From positions 3,854 through 10,263 of the forward strand of contig VYEH01000221.1 of NCBI GenBank assembly GCA_009843005.1: 6,410 nucleotides of DNA, written 5' to 3'. The notes beneath the pieces were generated by a model. That model searched no databases, was not told the origin of the DNA, and saw nothing but the letters and a program-made list of their open reading frames with translations. This DNA is from Pseudomonadota bacterium. Its GTDB lineage: Bacteria; Pseudomonadota; Gammaproteobacteria; Steroidobacterales; Rariloculaceae. Below, piece by piece: positions 1 to 5,161 of the stretch (its first letter is position 1; each line of letters begins with the position of its first letter). A program made the position numbers and the translations under genes.

Positions 1-168
1 GACGATAATCGCAACGTCGGCATTGATTTCCTCGGAAAGCCACGACTGAACCGGCTTGTACGCATCGAACAAGGGTTTCCAGGCTGGCGTATCCTGCTTT
101 CCCCGATCAAAGGCAACGCCAATCGACGGCACGTGGGAGGTTCCGATTCCAGCAGCGAGCGTGGCCAT
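1..168 (-). CDS. ligB: LigB-type extradiol ring-cleavage dioxygenase, catalytic beta subunit (partial, N-terminal 56 residues)
   Basis: Reading the minus strand from the ATG at 168-166 gives 56 open residues running off the window edge. The opening, MATLAAGIGTSHVPSIGVAF, matches the N-terminus of class III extradiol dioxygenases of the protocatechuate 4,5-dioxygenase beta (LigB) family. His12, in the TSHVP motif, falls exactly where the first Fe(II) ligand of LigB lies; the other ligands (a second His and a Glu) are beyond the edge. The family cleaves catechol-type rings next to the two hydroxyls, using Fe(II) and O2, in the cytoplasm. The start codon shares one base with the stop of the preceding ligA-like gene (TGATG), so the two subunits are probably translationally coupled. 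The family call is secure. The substrate (protocatechuate, gallate, a dihydroxypyridine, an aminophenol or other) cannot be read from this fragment. Confidence 0.85.
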   Translation of the reverse strand, partial: MATLAAGIGTSHVPSIGVAFDRGKQDTPAWKPLFDAYKPVQSWLSEEINADVAIIV

Positions 169-530
169 CAGGTCGCTCCCTTCACGTTGCGGGTTTCCAG
201 GAATTCCTCAATTGTAAGCCCCAGTTGTTGGGCGCCCATCGGGTAAAGGGTAGTGCCCAGGACGGAGGCGATGCGGATTACGTTGTAGATGTTCGCTCCG
301 CCTTTCTTGACGATATTGAGCCAATCCCGGTCGCGGATCATTTGCCGCTCCATTTCGCCAAGACCGAACTTCTCCATGAAGCGTTCTGCATCCTCCCTGA
401 ATTCCGCACGGTGTTCCTCCTGATTCAATGCCTCGGCGAGTTTGTTCAGGCGGGCGCCCCTGGTGCTCATTTCAAGATCGAAGACATAGGTGTTCTCGAT
501 GGGATCGTTCGGATCGAGCTGCCTGGTCAC
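168..530 (-). CDS. ligA: LigA-family small alpha subunit of extradiol dioxygenase
   Basis: A 120-residue protein of the LigA fold, the all-helical subunit that caps the LigB active site in LigAB (protocatechuate 4,5-dioxygenase) enzymes. Family hallmarks are seen in order: a YVFDLEMSTRG segment (residues 15-25), LNKLAEALN (29-37), an acidic EFREDAERFMEKFGL stretch (43-57), RDRDWLNIVKKGGANIYNV (66-84) and the C-terminal GLTIEEFLETRN (104-115). Length is normal for a free-standing alpha subunit. The start is GTG at 530-528: an in-frame TAG lies only one codon upstream, and GGAAG at 543-539 gives an 8-base Shine-Dalgarno gap. It follows the Rieske gene by 73 bases on the same strand and overlaps ligB by one base, so it is the middle gene of a hydroxylation plus ring-opening operon. 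LigA domains also occur fused or paired with non-protocatechuate dioxygenases, so the substrate is open. Confidence 0.88.
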   Translation of the reverse strand: MTRQLDPNDPIENTYVFDLEMSTRGARLNKLAEALNQEEHRAEFREDAERFMEKFGLGEMERQMIRDRDWLNIVKKGGANIYNVIRIASVLGTTLYPMGAQQLGLTIEEFLETRNVKGAT

Positions 531-603
531 GTGCTACGCTTCCGTCTGGTGGTGATGTCGGATTGAAGGCATTGGGTGGTTGATCGAAATCTCACCGTAC
601 GAT

Positions 604-1812
604 TCAGGCGACTGACTTGCGAAAGAAATTGCCCGAACCAACCTCGCGCCAGGCCGATCCCGATTCGAACGTGACGCCGATCGGATTCCCGCCCTCCTGC
701 ACGATCCTGATTTGCTTCTTCAACAGCCGGCGCAACATGATGACGCCCTTGTCACTGGATGCCAGTCGCTCTTCGGAGTGCAACGTGATCGGACCCTGCG
801 ATTTCTGAACTTCCCAGTCGCCAGGTGTTGTCCAAAGTTCTTCCTCGGTCATTTGTGACCAGGGCTTTGGAAGTATGGGCGCCGTGACCAGGGGAATACC
901 TTCGAAATCCCCGGGCATTCGGGTCAGGTGAAATGTTCGATGATGCGTGTCGTCCACGGGGACAAGCCATCCCATGCTTTCCGCCCGTCCTTCGGTCAGT
1001 GCGATGTTGGGTACGCTGCGGGTGTTTGGAAACAGCACTGGCGTAATGCGTTCAACCGTCCGGCCGTCGCCCAGATCCCGAAACGAGCGGTATCGCATGC
1101 CCAGGGGGGTATATTCCCAGATCACTTCCTGCCTGATGGCCATGTTGGGGGTGAACTGCAGGCCGCTGAATCCTGCGTGCAGTATATAGACGTGATGCGG
1201 GTCCATCGTGTTTTCCCAGTCCTGCAGCCAGTTCCAGGGAATGATTTCCTCGGTTTCATCGCCGCCCACACTGAAAGTAACACCGTCGGGCACGATCTTC
1301 TCGTCCGGCGCAAGATCCTCGAAGAGGTCCCAGCGGGGAAGTACCGGTTGCCTGTCCGGCGGACCCATGTATGCCCAAACGAGGCCGTAGCGCTCCTTCA
1401 CCGGATACCACGGTTGGCGCACGCCGTACTTGTGTTTGCTGTGGGCCGGTTCGCATGGTTGGTCCAGGCAGCGACCCCTCACGTCGAAATGCCAACCATG
1501 GTAGGGGCAGCGTATGCCGTTCTCGTCGACCTTGCCAAAATACAGGTCCGCGCCTCGATGCGCACAGCGTGGAGTAACGAGGCCAGGTCGACCCGACAGG
1601 TCGCGGAACAGCACGAGGTCCTCGTTAAGTACGCGAAGTTTCCGCGGCCGCTCTCGCAAGCGTTCCGACATCTCCACCGGGTGCCAATATCGGCGCATCA
1701 GTTCGCCGCATGGCGTCCCCCGGCCGGTCTCCGTAATGACGGGATTATGTGTGTGCGTCGGACGGCCGTACGCGTTGCCGTCTGCCGAGTGTTTCGCACG
1801 TGGCCCTTTCAT
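604..1812 (-). CDS. Rieske non-heme iron oxygenase, alpha (oxygenase) subunit, phthalate-dioxygenase-like
   Basis: A 402-residue aromatic-ring hydroxylase component. The N-terminal Rieske domain carries C83-x-H85 and C102-x2-H105 (motifs CAHRGA and CPYHGWHFD), which hold the [2Fe-2S] cluster. The C-terminal domain carries NWLQDWENTMDPHH followed by LH, giving D204, H207 and H212: the bridging Asp and the two His ligands of the mononuclear iron. D332 (GDWEVQKSQGPI) is the likely third ligand. The opening (TGRGTPCGELMRRYWHPVEMSE) and the late SSDKGVIMLRRLLKK segment resemble phthalate 4,5-dioxygenase-type single-component oxygenases, which need an external FMN/[2Fe-2S] reductase; none is in the window. 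The ATG at 1812 is preceded by GAGGG with a 4-base gap, inside a small hairpin. It is the first gene of the minus-strand operon, ahead of ligA and ligB, so its product or a derivative is presumably the ring-cleavage substrate. The actual substrate (hydroxylation or O/N-demethylation) cannot be told from sequence alone. Confidence 0.92.
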   Translation of the reverse strand: MKGPRAKHSADGNAYGRPTHTHNPVITETGRGTPCGELMRRYWHPVEMSERLRERPRKLRVLNEDLVLFRDLSGRPGLVTPRCAHRGADLYFGKVDENGIRCPYHGWHFDVRGRCLDQPCEPAHSKHKYGVRQPWYPVKERYGLVWAYMGPPDRQPVLPRWDLFEDLAPDEKIVPDGVTFSVGGDETEEIIPWNWLQDWENTMDPHHVYILHAGFSGLQFTPNMAIRQEVIWEYTPLGMRYRSFRDLGDGRTVERITPVLFPNTRSVPNIALTEGRAESMGWLVPVDDTHHRTFHLTRMPGDFEGIPLVTAPILPKPWSQMTEEELWTTPGDWEVQKSQGPITLHSEERLASSDKGVIMLRRLLKKQIRIVQEGGNPIGVTFESGSAWREVGSGNFFRKSVA

Positions 1813-1814
1813 GC

Positions 1815-1832
1815 GACCCTCAACTTGAGGTC
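1815..1832 (-). promoter_or_regulatory. Hairpin enclosing the Shine-Dalgarno of the Rieske gene
   Basis: The plus strand reads CCTCAAcTTGAGG (1818-1830), a perfect 6+1+6 dyad, extended by GA/TC pairs with one bulged base. In the minus-strand mRNA this can fold as a 5-bp stem with a 3-base loop plus 2 outer pairs. Its 3' arm is the GAGGG (1821-1817) that serves as ribosome binding site four bases before the ATG. It could hide the site or, as DNA, be an operator. The stem is short, so any effect is uncertain. Confidence 0.4.
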
Positions 1833-1850
1833 AAAATCACTCACTTGACC
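1829..1850. repeat. Inverted repeat GGTCAA-N10-TTGACC, candidate operator
   Basis: Perfect 6-base arms at 1829-1834 and 1845-1850 sit 16 bases centre to centre, a usual geometry for a dimeric regulator. The left arm overlaps the neighbouring hairpin dyad. It lies 17-38 bases upstream of the Rieske start codon, so a bound protein would block transcription into that operon. No protein is identified; short arms can arise by chance. Confidence 0.35.
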
Positions 1851-1873
1851 GAGCTTTGGTGGATCGTTTTCGT

Positions 1874-1904
1874 AATCCGAACAAGATATTCACAATCCGA
1901 ACAA
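1874..1904. repeat. 11-bp direct repeat AATCCGAACAA, 20 bp apart (candidate regulator binding sites)
   Basis: AATCCGAACAA occurs at 1874-1884 and again at 1894-1904, identical over 11 bases and offset by exactly 20 bp, about two helical turns, so both copies face the same side of the DNA. Such in-phase repeats between divergent catabolic operons are typical binding sites for a pathway regulator. The repeats adjoin the weak minus-strand -10 candidate (TATATT, 1909-1904), which would fit repression or control of the Rieske operon. The regulator is not encoded in this window. Confidence 0.5.
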
Positions 1905-2034
1905 ATATAGCAAAAGCAAATCTCGGTTGACAGCGATGCGAAGATTGGGCGAATGCCCTGTTTCACTGTATCCGGGACGAGATCTCTGGATTGAGAAATA
2001 GTGTTGCATTCGCAATTGCCACGGGCTGCTAGGA

Positions 2035-2066
2035 TTGACATTGTCTTGCAGACCGCGGTCTGTAAT
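2035..2066 (+). promoter_or_regulatory. Candidate promoter of the DUF1116 operon with a 20-bp spacer
   Basis: A consensus -35 TTGACA (2035-2040) is followed, 20 bases later, by TGTAAT (2061-2066; five of six match TATAAT). The spacer is longer than the usual 17 and holds most of a perfect 14-bp palindrome. The expected transcript start near 2073 would leave a leader of about 70 bases. Long spacers with an internal dyad are known from MerR-type activation, but a plain repressor site is equally possible. Confidence 0.4.
2049..2062. promoter_or_regulatory. Perfect 14-bp palindrome CAGACCGCGGTCTG, candidate operator
   Basis: Every base pairs with its mirror partner across the centre at 2055/2056, and the flanking TT/AA pair adds partial symmetry after one mismatch. 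It lies between the -35 and -10 candidates of the plus-strand promoter and overlaps the first two bases of the -10, an ideal place for a dimeric regulator. The family of the binding protein cannot be inferred. Confidence 0.45.
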
Positions 2067-2080
2067 TCGCGAACCACCAT

Positions 2081-2101
2081 CTCCGGAGCCACTATCCGGA
2101 G
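2081..2101 (+). promoter_or_regulatory. Leader stem-loop upstream of the first DUF1116 gene
   Basis: CTCCGGA (2081-2087) is the exact reverse complement of TCCGGAG (2095-2101), giving a 7-bp GC-rich stem around a 7-base loop (GCCACTA). It would lie near the 5' end of the mRNA if the TTGACA promoter is used. The 5' arm (CTCCG) is also complementary to CGGAG of the ribosome binding site (2132-2136). There is no T-run after it, so it is not a classical terminator. Confidence 0.35.
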
Positions 2102-2132
2102 TAGGGTCGAAAATTCGCGTTGACACGGAAAC

Positions 2133-2146
2133 GGAGGAAAATGTGA
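2133..2146 (+). promoter_or_regulatory. Ribosome binding site GGAGG with ATG-TGA start-stop overlapping the GTG start
   Basis: GGAGG at 2133-2137 sits five bases before the GTG (2143-2145), which decides the start of the first DUF1116 gene. The same bases also spell ATG (2141-2143) followed at once by TGA (2144-2146), a minimal start-stop in another frame, with a 3-base gap to the GGAGG. The wider open frame reaches back to 2035, but nothing there has a comparable ribosome binding site. Confidence 0.7.
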
Positions 2147-3402
2147 CCGACCTCAAGACGAGAATCAACCGGGCAAACGAGGATGCATTGCGAATCCTGC
2201 TTTCGGGCCGGCCGGTACTGGTTGATGTTCAACCGGCGATCGATGTCGTGCCCGGGATGCGGAGGAACATGGTCCTGCATTCCGCACCTCCCATCGCATG
2301 GCGCGACATGTGCGAACCGCACCGAAAGAGTATAGTCGGCGCGATTCTCTGGGAAGGTCTTGCAAACACGCCTGAACAGGCCGAGAACATGATTCAGGGC
2401 CGGGAAGTCCTGATCGAACCCTGCCACCACCATGACGCGGTTGGAGCAGGAACGGGCATTACCTCGGCCTCGACGCCGATGTTCGTCGTCAGGAACGAGA
2501 AGTTCGGCAACATGGCCTTCAGTTGTCTTTCGGAAGGCGGCACCCTGAACTTGCTCAAATGGGGCTGTTACGATGAACCGATCGCGACGAACCTGAGCTG
2601 GCAAGCCGAGGTTCTCGGGCCGGCTCTCGGAGCCGCCGTCAGGGCGATCGGTGGTGTGGACGTAAGAAGCATCATTACGCGGGCCGTGCAGATGGGCGAT
2701 GAGTGCCACAATCGGAGTATCGCGGCCCATGGCCTGTTCTACCGCGAGATCGCGGTTGCGCTCCTCGACACGGCCCCGGATCGTGACTCACTCTCTGCTT
2801 GCATCAATTTTCTGACGCAGGCCGAACATTTCTTTCTGCACGGCATCATGGCCGCGGCCAAGGCGATTCTGAATGCCGCCGTGGGTATGGAATACAGCAC
2901 CATGGTAACGGCCATGGCCAGGAACGGAGTCGACTTCGGTATCCGTGTTGCGGGTCTCGGCGACGACTGGTTTACCGCCCCCGCCAACTATGTCGACGGA
3001 CTCTACTTTCGCTCCGAGTGGGGTCCCGCCGACGCAGCGCCTGACCTTGGCGACAGCAGCATCACGGAGACCGTCGGGCTTGGCGGATTCATTCAGGCCG
3101 CTGCTCCGACCGTGCAGTCCTATGTCGGCGGAACCATGCAACAGGCCATCAACAACACACGGGAAATGGAAACCATCTGTATCGGGGTCAACCCTGATGT
3201 TCAGATCCCCAGCCTGGACTTTGACGGCGCCCCCGTCGGCATCGACATTCGCAAGGTCGTCAGTACCGGAACAACTCCGCTGATCGATACGGCCATTACG
3301 CACCGGGACGGTGGATTGATCGGAGCAGGCCAGGTACGCGCGCCCATGGGTTGTTTCGAAAAGGCGCTCCAGGCGTTTTCCCGGCGGTATCGGGCGTCGT
3401 GA
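2143..3402 (+). CDS. DUF1116 family protein, YlbE/AllG-like (first of tandem pair)
   Basis: A 419-residue protein, the family's usual length, recognised as DUF1116 from conserved blocks: DVQPAIDVVPGM (28-39), LHSAPPIAWRDMCEP (45-59), CHHHDAVG (94-101) leading to GITSASTP (105-112), QMGDECHNR (183-191), MARNGVDFGIRVAGLGDDWFTAPAN starting at 258, DLGDSSITETVGLGG (301-315) and the C-terminal GAGQVRAPMGCF (394-405). The family is known from E. coli YlbE (AllG), reported to act with FdrA and a DUF2877 protein as oxamate carbamoyltransferase in allantoin breakdown. It is cytoplasmic, with no signal or membrane segment. The GTG start is chosen for its GGAGG and because it aligns with the start of the paralogue downstream. 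It keeps CHH and a LKWGCYDEP block like those I recall from E. coli YlbE, so it may be the catalytically standard copy. Substrate unknown; no FdrA is seen here. Confidence 0.85.
   Translation: MTDLKTRINRANEDALRILLSGRPVLVDVQPAIDVVPGMRRNMVLHSAPPIAWRDMCEPHRKSIVGAILWEGLANTPEQAENMIQGREVLIEPCHHHDAVGAGTGITSASTPMFVVRNEKFGNMAFSCLSEGGTLNLLKWGCYDEPIATNLSWQAEVLGPALGAAVRAIGGVDVRSIITRAVQMGDECHNRSIAAHGLFYREIAVALLDTAPDRDSLSACINFLTQAEHFFLHGIMAAAKAILNAAVGMEYSTMVTAMARNGVDFGIRVAGLGDDWFTAPANYVDGLYFRSEWGPADAAPDLGDSSITETVGLGGFIQAAAPTVQSYVGGTMQQAINNTREMETICIGVNPDVQIPSLDFDGAPVGIDIRKVVSTGTTPLIDTAITHRDGGLIGAGQVRAPMGCFEKALQAFSRRYRAS
2688..2714 (+). repeat. 27-base near-identical copy, member 1 (QMGDECHNR codons)
   Basis: This stretch matches 3944-3970 with a single mismatch and encodes QMGDECHNR in both DUF1116 genes. 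It reflects duplication plus strong constraint on a probable active-site motif. It is also a direct repeat 1256 bases from its partner, through which the tandem pair could recombine. Confidence 0.75.
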
Positions 3403-4661
3403 CGCAATTGCAGTCCCGTATCGAAGCCGCAAATCAGGCTGCGCTGAGAGTATTTCAAAACAGCCGCCCCATTTGGTTCGATGTCCGGCCCGCCATCGAC
3501 GCATTGCCCGGCATGACCCGCAAATTGATTCTTCATGCCGGGCCGCCGATCGAATGGCGACGCATGTGCGAGCCACAGCGAACCGGTGCGATCTGCGCCG
3601 CGCTGTTCGAAGGGCTGGCGGGCACTCGGGTCGAGGCCATGGCGCGAATAGAGGCCGGCGACATACGCCTCGCGCCGTGTCACGAATATGGCGCAGTAGG
3701 CGGAATGGCTGGAATTACGAGCGCCTCGACCCCCGTCGCCATGGTCCGCGACGAAGTCAATGAGACGGTTGGCTGCTCGCTGCTGTTCCAGGGACCGCGC
3801 GGGCAATTGCGTGATCGGGACCAGTACGAACGGGAAACAGTCAGGCAGTGGCGTTGGCTGGTTGAGGTCCTTGGACCCGTCTTGCAATCCGCGATCCGGG
3901 CCAAGGGCGGTATCGACGTCAGGCAGCTCGAGGCGAAGGCGTTGCAGATGGGCGATGAATGCCACAATCGCAACAGCGCGGGAAGCGTATTGCTGTTGCG
4001 GGAACTGCTGCCGTCGCTGGTTCGGCTGCGCGTCGATGCGGCAACCCTGCGGGACTGTGTCGAATACCTTGCCTGGGCGGAACAATTTTCCCTGTGCGTT
4101 TCGATGGCTGCAGCGAAGGCGGCCGCCGATGCCGCCGGCGGGATCGCCCACAGCACCATTGTCACGGCGCTGGCGAGGAACGGGGTTGATTTTGGCATCC
4201 GGGTGAGTGGGCTCGGCGACACCTGGTTTACGGCGCCGGCCAATCCCGTGGACGGACTACTTTTCTCCTCGGAATGGAGCGAGAATGATACGGTGCCCGA
4301 CATGGGCGACAGCTCGATCATGGAGACGGTCGGACTGGGAGGTTATGTGCAGGTCGCCGCACCCGTTCTCCAGCAATTCGTCGGCGGCTCATTCCAGCGC
4401 GCGGTGCAGCTCAGCGAGGAGATGCGCCAGATCACGGCGGGTGTCCTTCCAGACTACCGGATTCCGAATCTCGACTTCGCTGCGGCGCCTGTCGCTACCG
4501 ATATCCGTCATGTCGTGCGGACGGGAATCGCACCGATCATCGACACCGCCATCGCCCACAGGAAGGGGGGCGTGATAGGCGCCGGCCAGACGCGCGCACC
4601 AATGGACTGTTTCAACAAGGCTCTGGTCGCATTCTCCGCTAGGTACCGGGAGGATCCATAA
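3399..4661 (+). CDS. DUF1116 family protein, divergent paralogue (second of tandem pair)
   Basis: A 420-residue protein that aligns with the preceding one end to end without a gap, about 53% identical by hand count. The start is GTG at 3399, overlapping the upstream TGA as GTGA, so translation is coupled and equal amounts of both proteins are likely. Shared blocks include LHAGPPIEWRRMCEP (45-59), GITSASTP (105-112), QMGDECHNR (183-191), ARNGVDFGIRVSGLGD (259-274), DMGDSSIMETVGLGG (301-315) and GAGQTRAPMDCF (394-405). It differs where the first copy has CHHHDAVG (here CHEYGAVG, 94-101) and across residues 121-150, where only about 5 of 30 positions agree and the LKWGCY block has become LRDRDQY. 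This suggests a changed substrate or a partner subunit of a heteromer rather than a redundant copy. Its last 23 bases overlap the 3' end of the opposing GlcG-like gene. Exact reaction unknown. Confidence 0.85.
   Translation: MTQLQSRIEAANQAALRVFQNSRPIWFDVRPAIDALPGMTRKLILHAGPPIEWRRMCEPQRTGAICAALFEGLAGTRVEAMARIEAGDIRLAPCHEYGAVGGMAGITSASTPVAMVRDEVNETVGCSLLFQGPRGQLRDRDQYERETVRQWRWLVEVLGPVLQSAIRAKGGIDVRQLEAKALQMGDECHNRNSAGSVLLLRELLPSLVRLRVDAATLRDCVEYLAWAEQFSLCVSMAAAKAAADAAGGIAHSTIVTALARNGVDFGIRVSGLGDTWFTAPANPVDGLLFSSEWSENDTVPDMGDSSIMETVGLGGYVQVAAPVLQQFVGGSFQRAVQLSEEMRQITAGVLPDYRIPNLDFAAAPVATDIRHVVRTGIAPIIDTAIAHRKGGVIGAGQTRAPMDCFNKALVAFSARYREDP
3944..3970 (+). repeat. 27-base near-identical copy, member 2 (QMGDECHNR codons)
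   Basis: Second copy of the repeat at 2688-2714, with one base difference (GAA for GAG in the glutamate codon, silent). Confidence 0.75.
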
Positions 4662-5040
4662 TTGCCGCGGCGCCTGCTGCGGCACATGCTTCGTCTTGTT
4701 CGGCGGTGCCGCCCCCTGCACCAATTGCGCCGACCCGTTTCCCGTTCACTACAATGGGCACGGCGCCCTGACTGAAAATCATTCGATCGCCGGCCAGTTC
4801 GTTTATTCGCTGCATGACGTGCAGGTCCGGCGGAATGCGTCCGCTCGGACTGCCTGTAGCCGCTGAAGCTGTCGCCTTGCCGACAGCCCCGTAAGAGGCT
4901 GCCCAACCCGCCCCGTCCATGCGGGCAAACGCCACAGGATGGCCGCCGTCATCGCAGACGGCCACGCTGATCCGGATATCCATCTGTCGGGCCTGCACGA
5001 TGGCGGCGGAGATGGCGCGGTTGGCGTGTTCCAGCTCCAA
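4639..5040 (-). CDS. GlcG/HbpS family protein (heme-binding-like domain, DUF336)
   Basis: A 133-residue single-domain protein of the GlcG/HbpS family. Diagnostic segments are the N-terminal helix ANRAISAAIVQARQ (6-19), ISVAVCDDGGHPVAFARMDGAG (24-45), SYGAVGKATASA (49-60) and VPIVVNGKRVGAIGAGGGTAEQDEACA (94-120), ending in an alanine-rich helix. Members include GlcG of the glycolate locus and heme-binding HbpS; many are found beside oxidative or catabolic genes without a proven reaction, so its role here is open. There is no export signal, so it should be cytoplasmic. The start is TTG at 5040: a TGA lies four codons upstream and GAGGT (5051-5047) gives a 6-base gap, so no ATG is available at the right place. 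Its stop (TAG, 4641-4639) lies inside the end of the convergent DUF1116 gene, leaving no room for a terminator between them. Confidence 0.82.
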   Translation of the reverse strand: MELEHANRAISAAIVQARQMDIRISVAVCDDGGHPVAFARMDGAGWAASYGAVGKATASAATGSPSGRIPPDLHVMQRINELAGDRMIFSQGAVPIVVNGKRVGAIGAGGGTAEQDEACAAAGAAAIMDPPGT

Positions 5041-5161
5041 GTCAGTACCTCAAGATCGTGCCGGCGGGCGTGCATTGTACCGTCAATCCCTTCATGGCAT
5101 CGTCTTGCGCAGACTATGGGGAACACCTAGACTCGATGGCCCTCGTTTGCTTTGCGAACGG
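5041..5161. promoter_or_regulatory. Divergent promoter region between GlcG-like and GS-like genes
   Basis: 121 bases between two divergent starts. On the plus strand, TTGCGC (5105-5110) and TAGACT (5128-5133) are 17 bases apart and would start transcription about 20 bases before the GS-like ATG; both are only partial matches. On the minus strand, TACAAT (5079-5074) is a fair -10 with no good -35. The candidates are weak, but each gene must have a promoter here, or for GlcG within the start of the GS-like gene. Confidence 0.3.

Larger units (their letters stand above)
1813..2142. other. Divergent intergenic control region
   Basis: About 330 bases without a convincing gene separate the two divergent operons. 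It is more AT-rich near 1861-1920 than the coding sequence around it. It holds several ordered dyads and repeats listed separately. On the minus strand, TATATT (1909-1904) with a poor -35 (TGTCAA at 1932-1927, 17-base spacer) is a weak candidate promoter for the Rieske operon; the direct repeats would then lie across and just downstream of it. A consensus TTGACA also occurs on the plus strand at 1927-1932 but has no good -10. No regulator gene, tRNA or small protein with support was found here. Confidence 0.6.

Noticed and set aside
928..1848. 306-residue open frame on the plus strand, opposite the Rieske gene
   Set aside because: It is antisense to a gene with complete Rieske and iron-binding motifs, has no recognisable domain or ribosome site, and is rich in Arg/His/Cys as expected of a shadow frame in GC-rich DNA.
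2081..2101. Rho-independent terminator
   Set aside because: The 7-bp stem is GC-rich but is not followed by a run of T on either side, and it lies upstream of a gene rather than after one.
2035..2142. 36-residue N-terminal extension of the first DUF1116 gene
   Set aside because: It would start at a TTG that is itself the -35 candidate, has no ribosome site, and has no counterpart in the paralogue, whereas GTG 2143 has GGAGG and aligns with the paralogue's start.
1841..2168. Two short minus-strand open frames (83 and 92 residues) in the divergent gap
   Set aside because: They overlap each other and the dyad-rich control region, have no convincing ribosome site, and resemble no family I know.
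3351..3398. 16-residue N-terminal extension of the second DUF1116 gene
   Set aside because: It lies wholly within the end of the first gene and has no counterpart in the paralogue; the GTG at 3399 gives colinear N-termini.
2788..3576. 262-residue minus-strand open frame
   Set aside because: Also antisense to the DUF1116 pair, overlapping another shadow frame, with no family resemblance.
3201..4151. 316-residue open frame on the minus strand across the DUF1116 pair
   Set aside because: It lies antisense to both DUF1116 genes, spans their junction, and its composition is that of a reverse-frame shadow.
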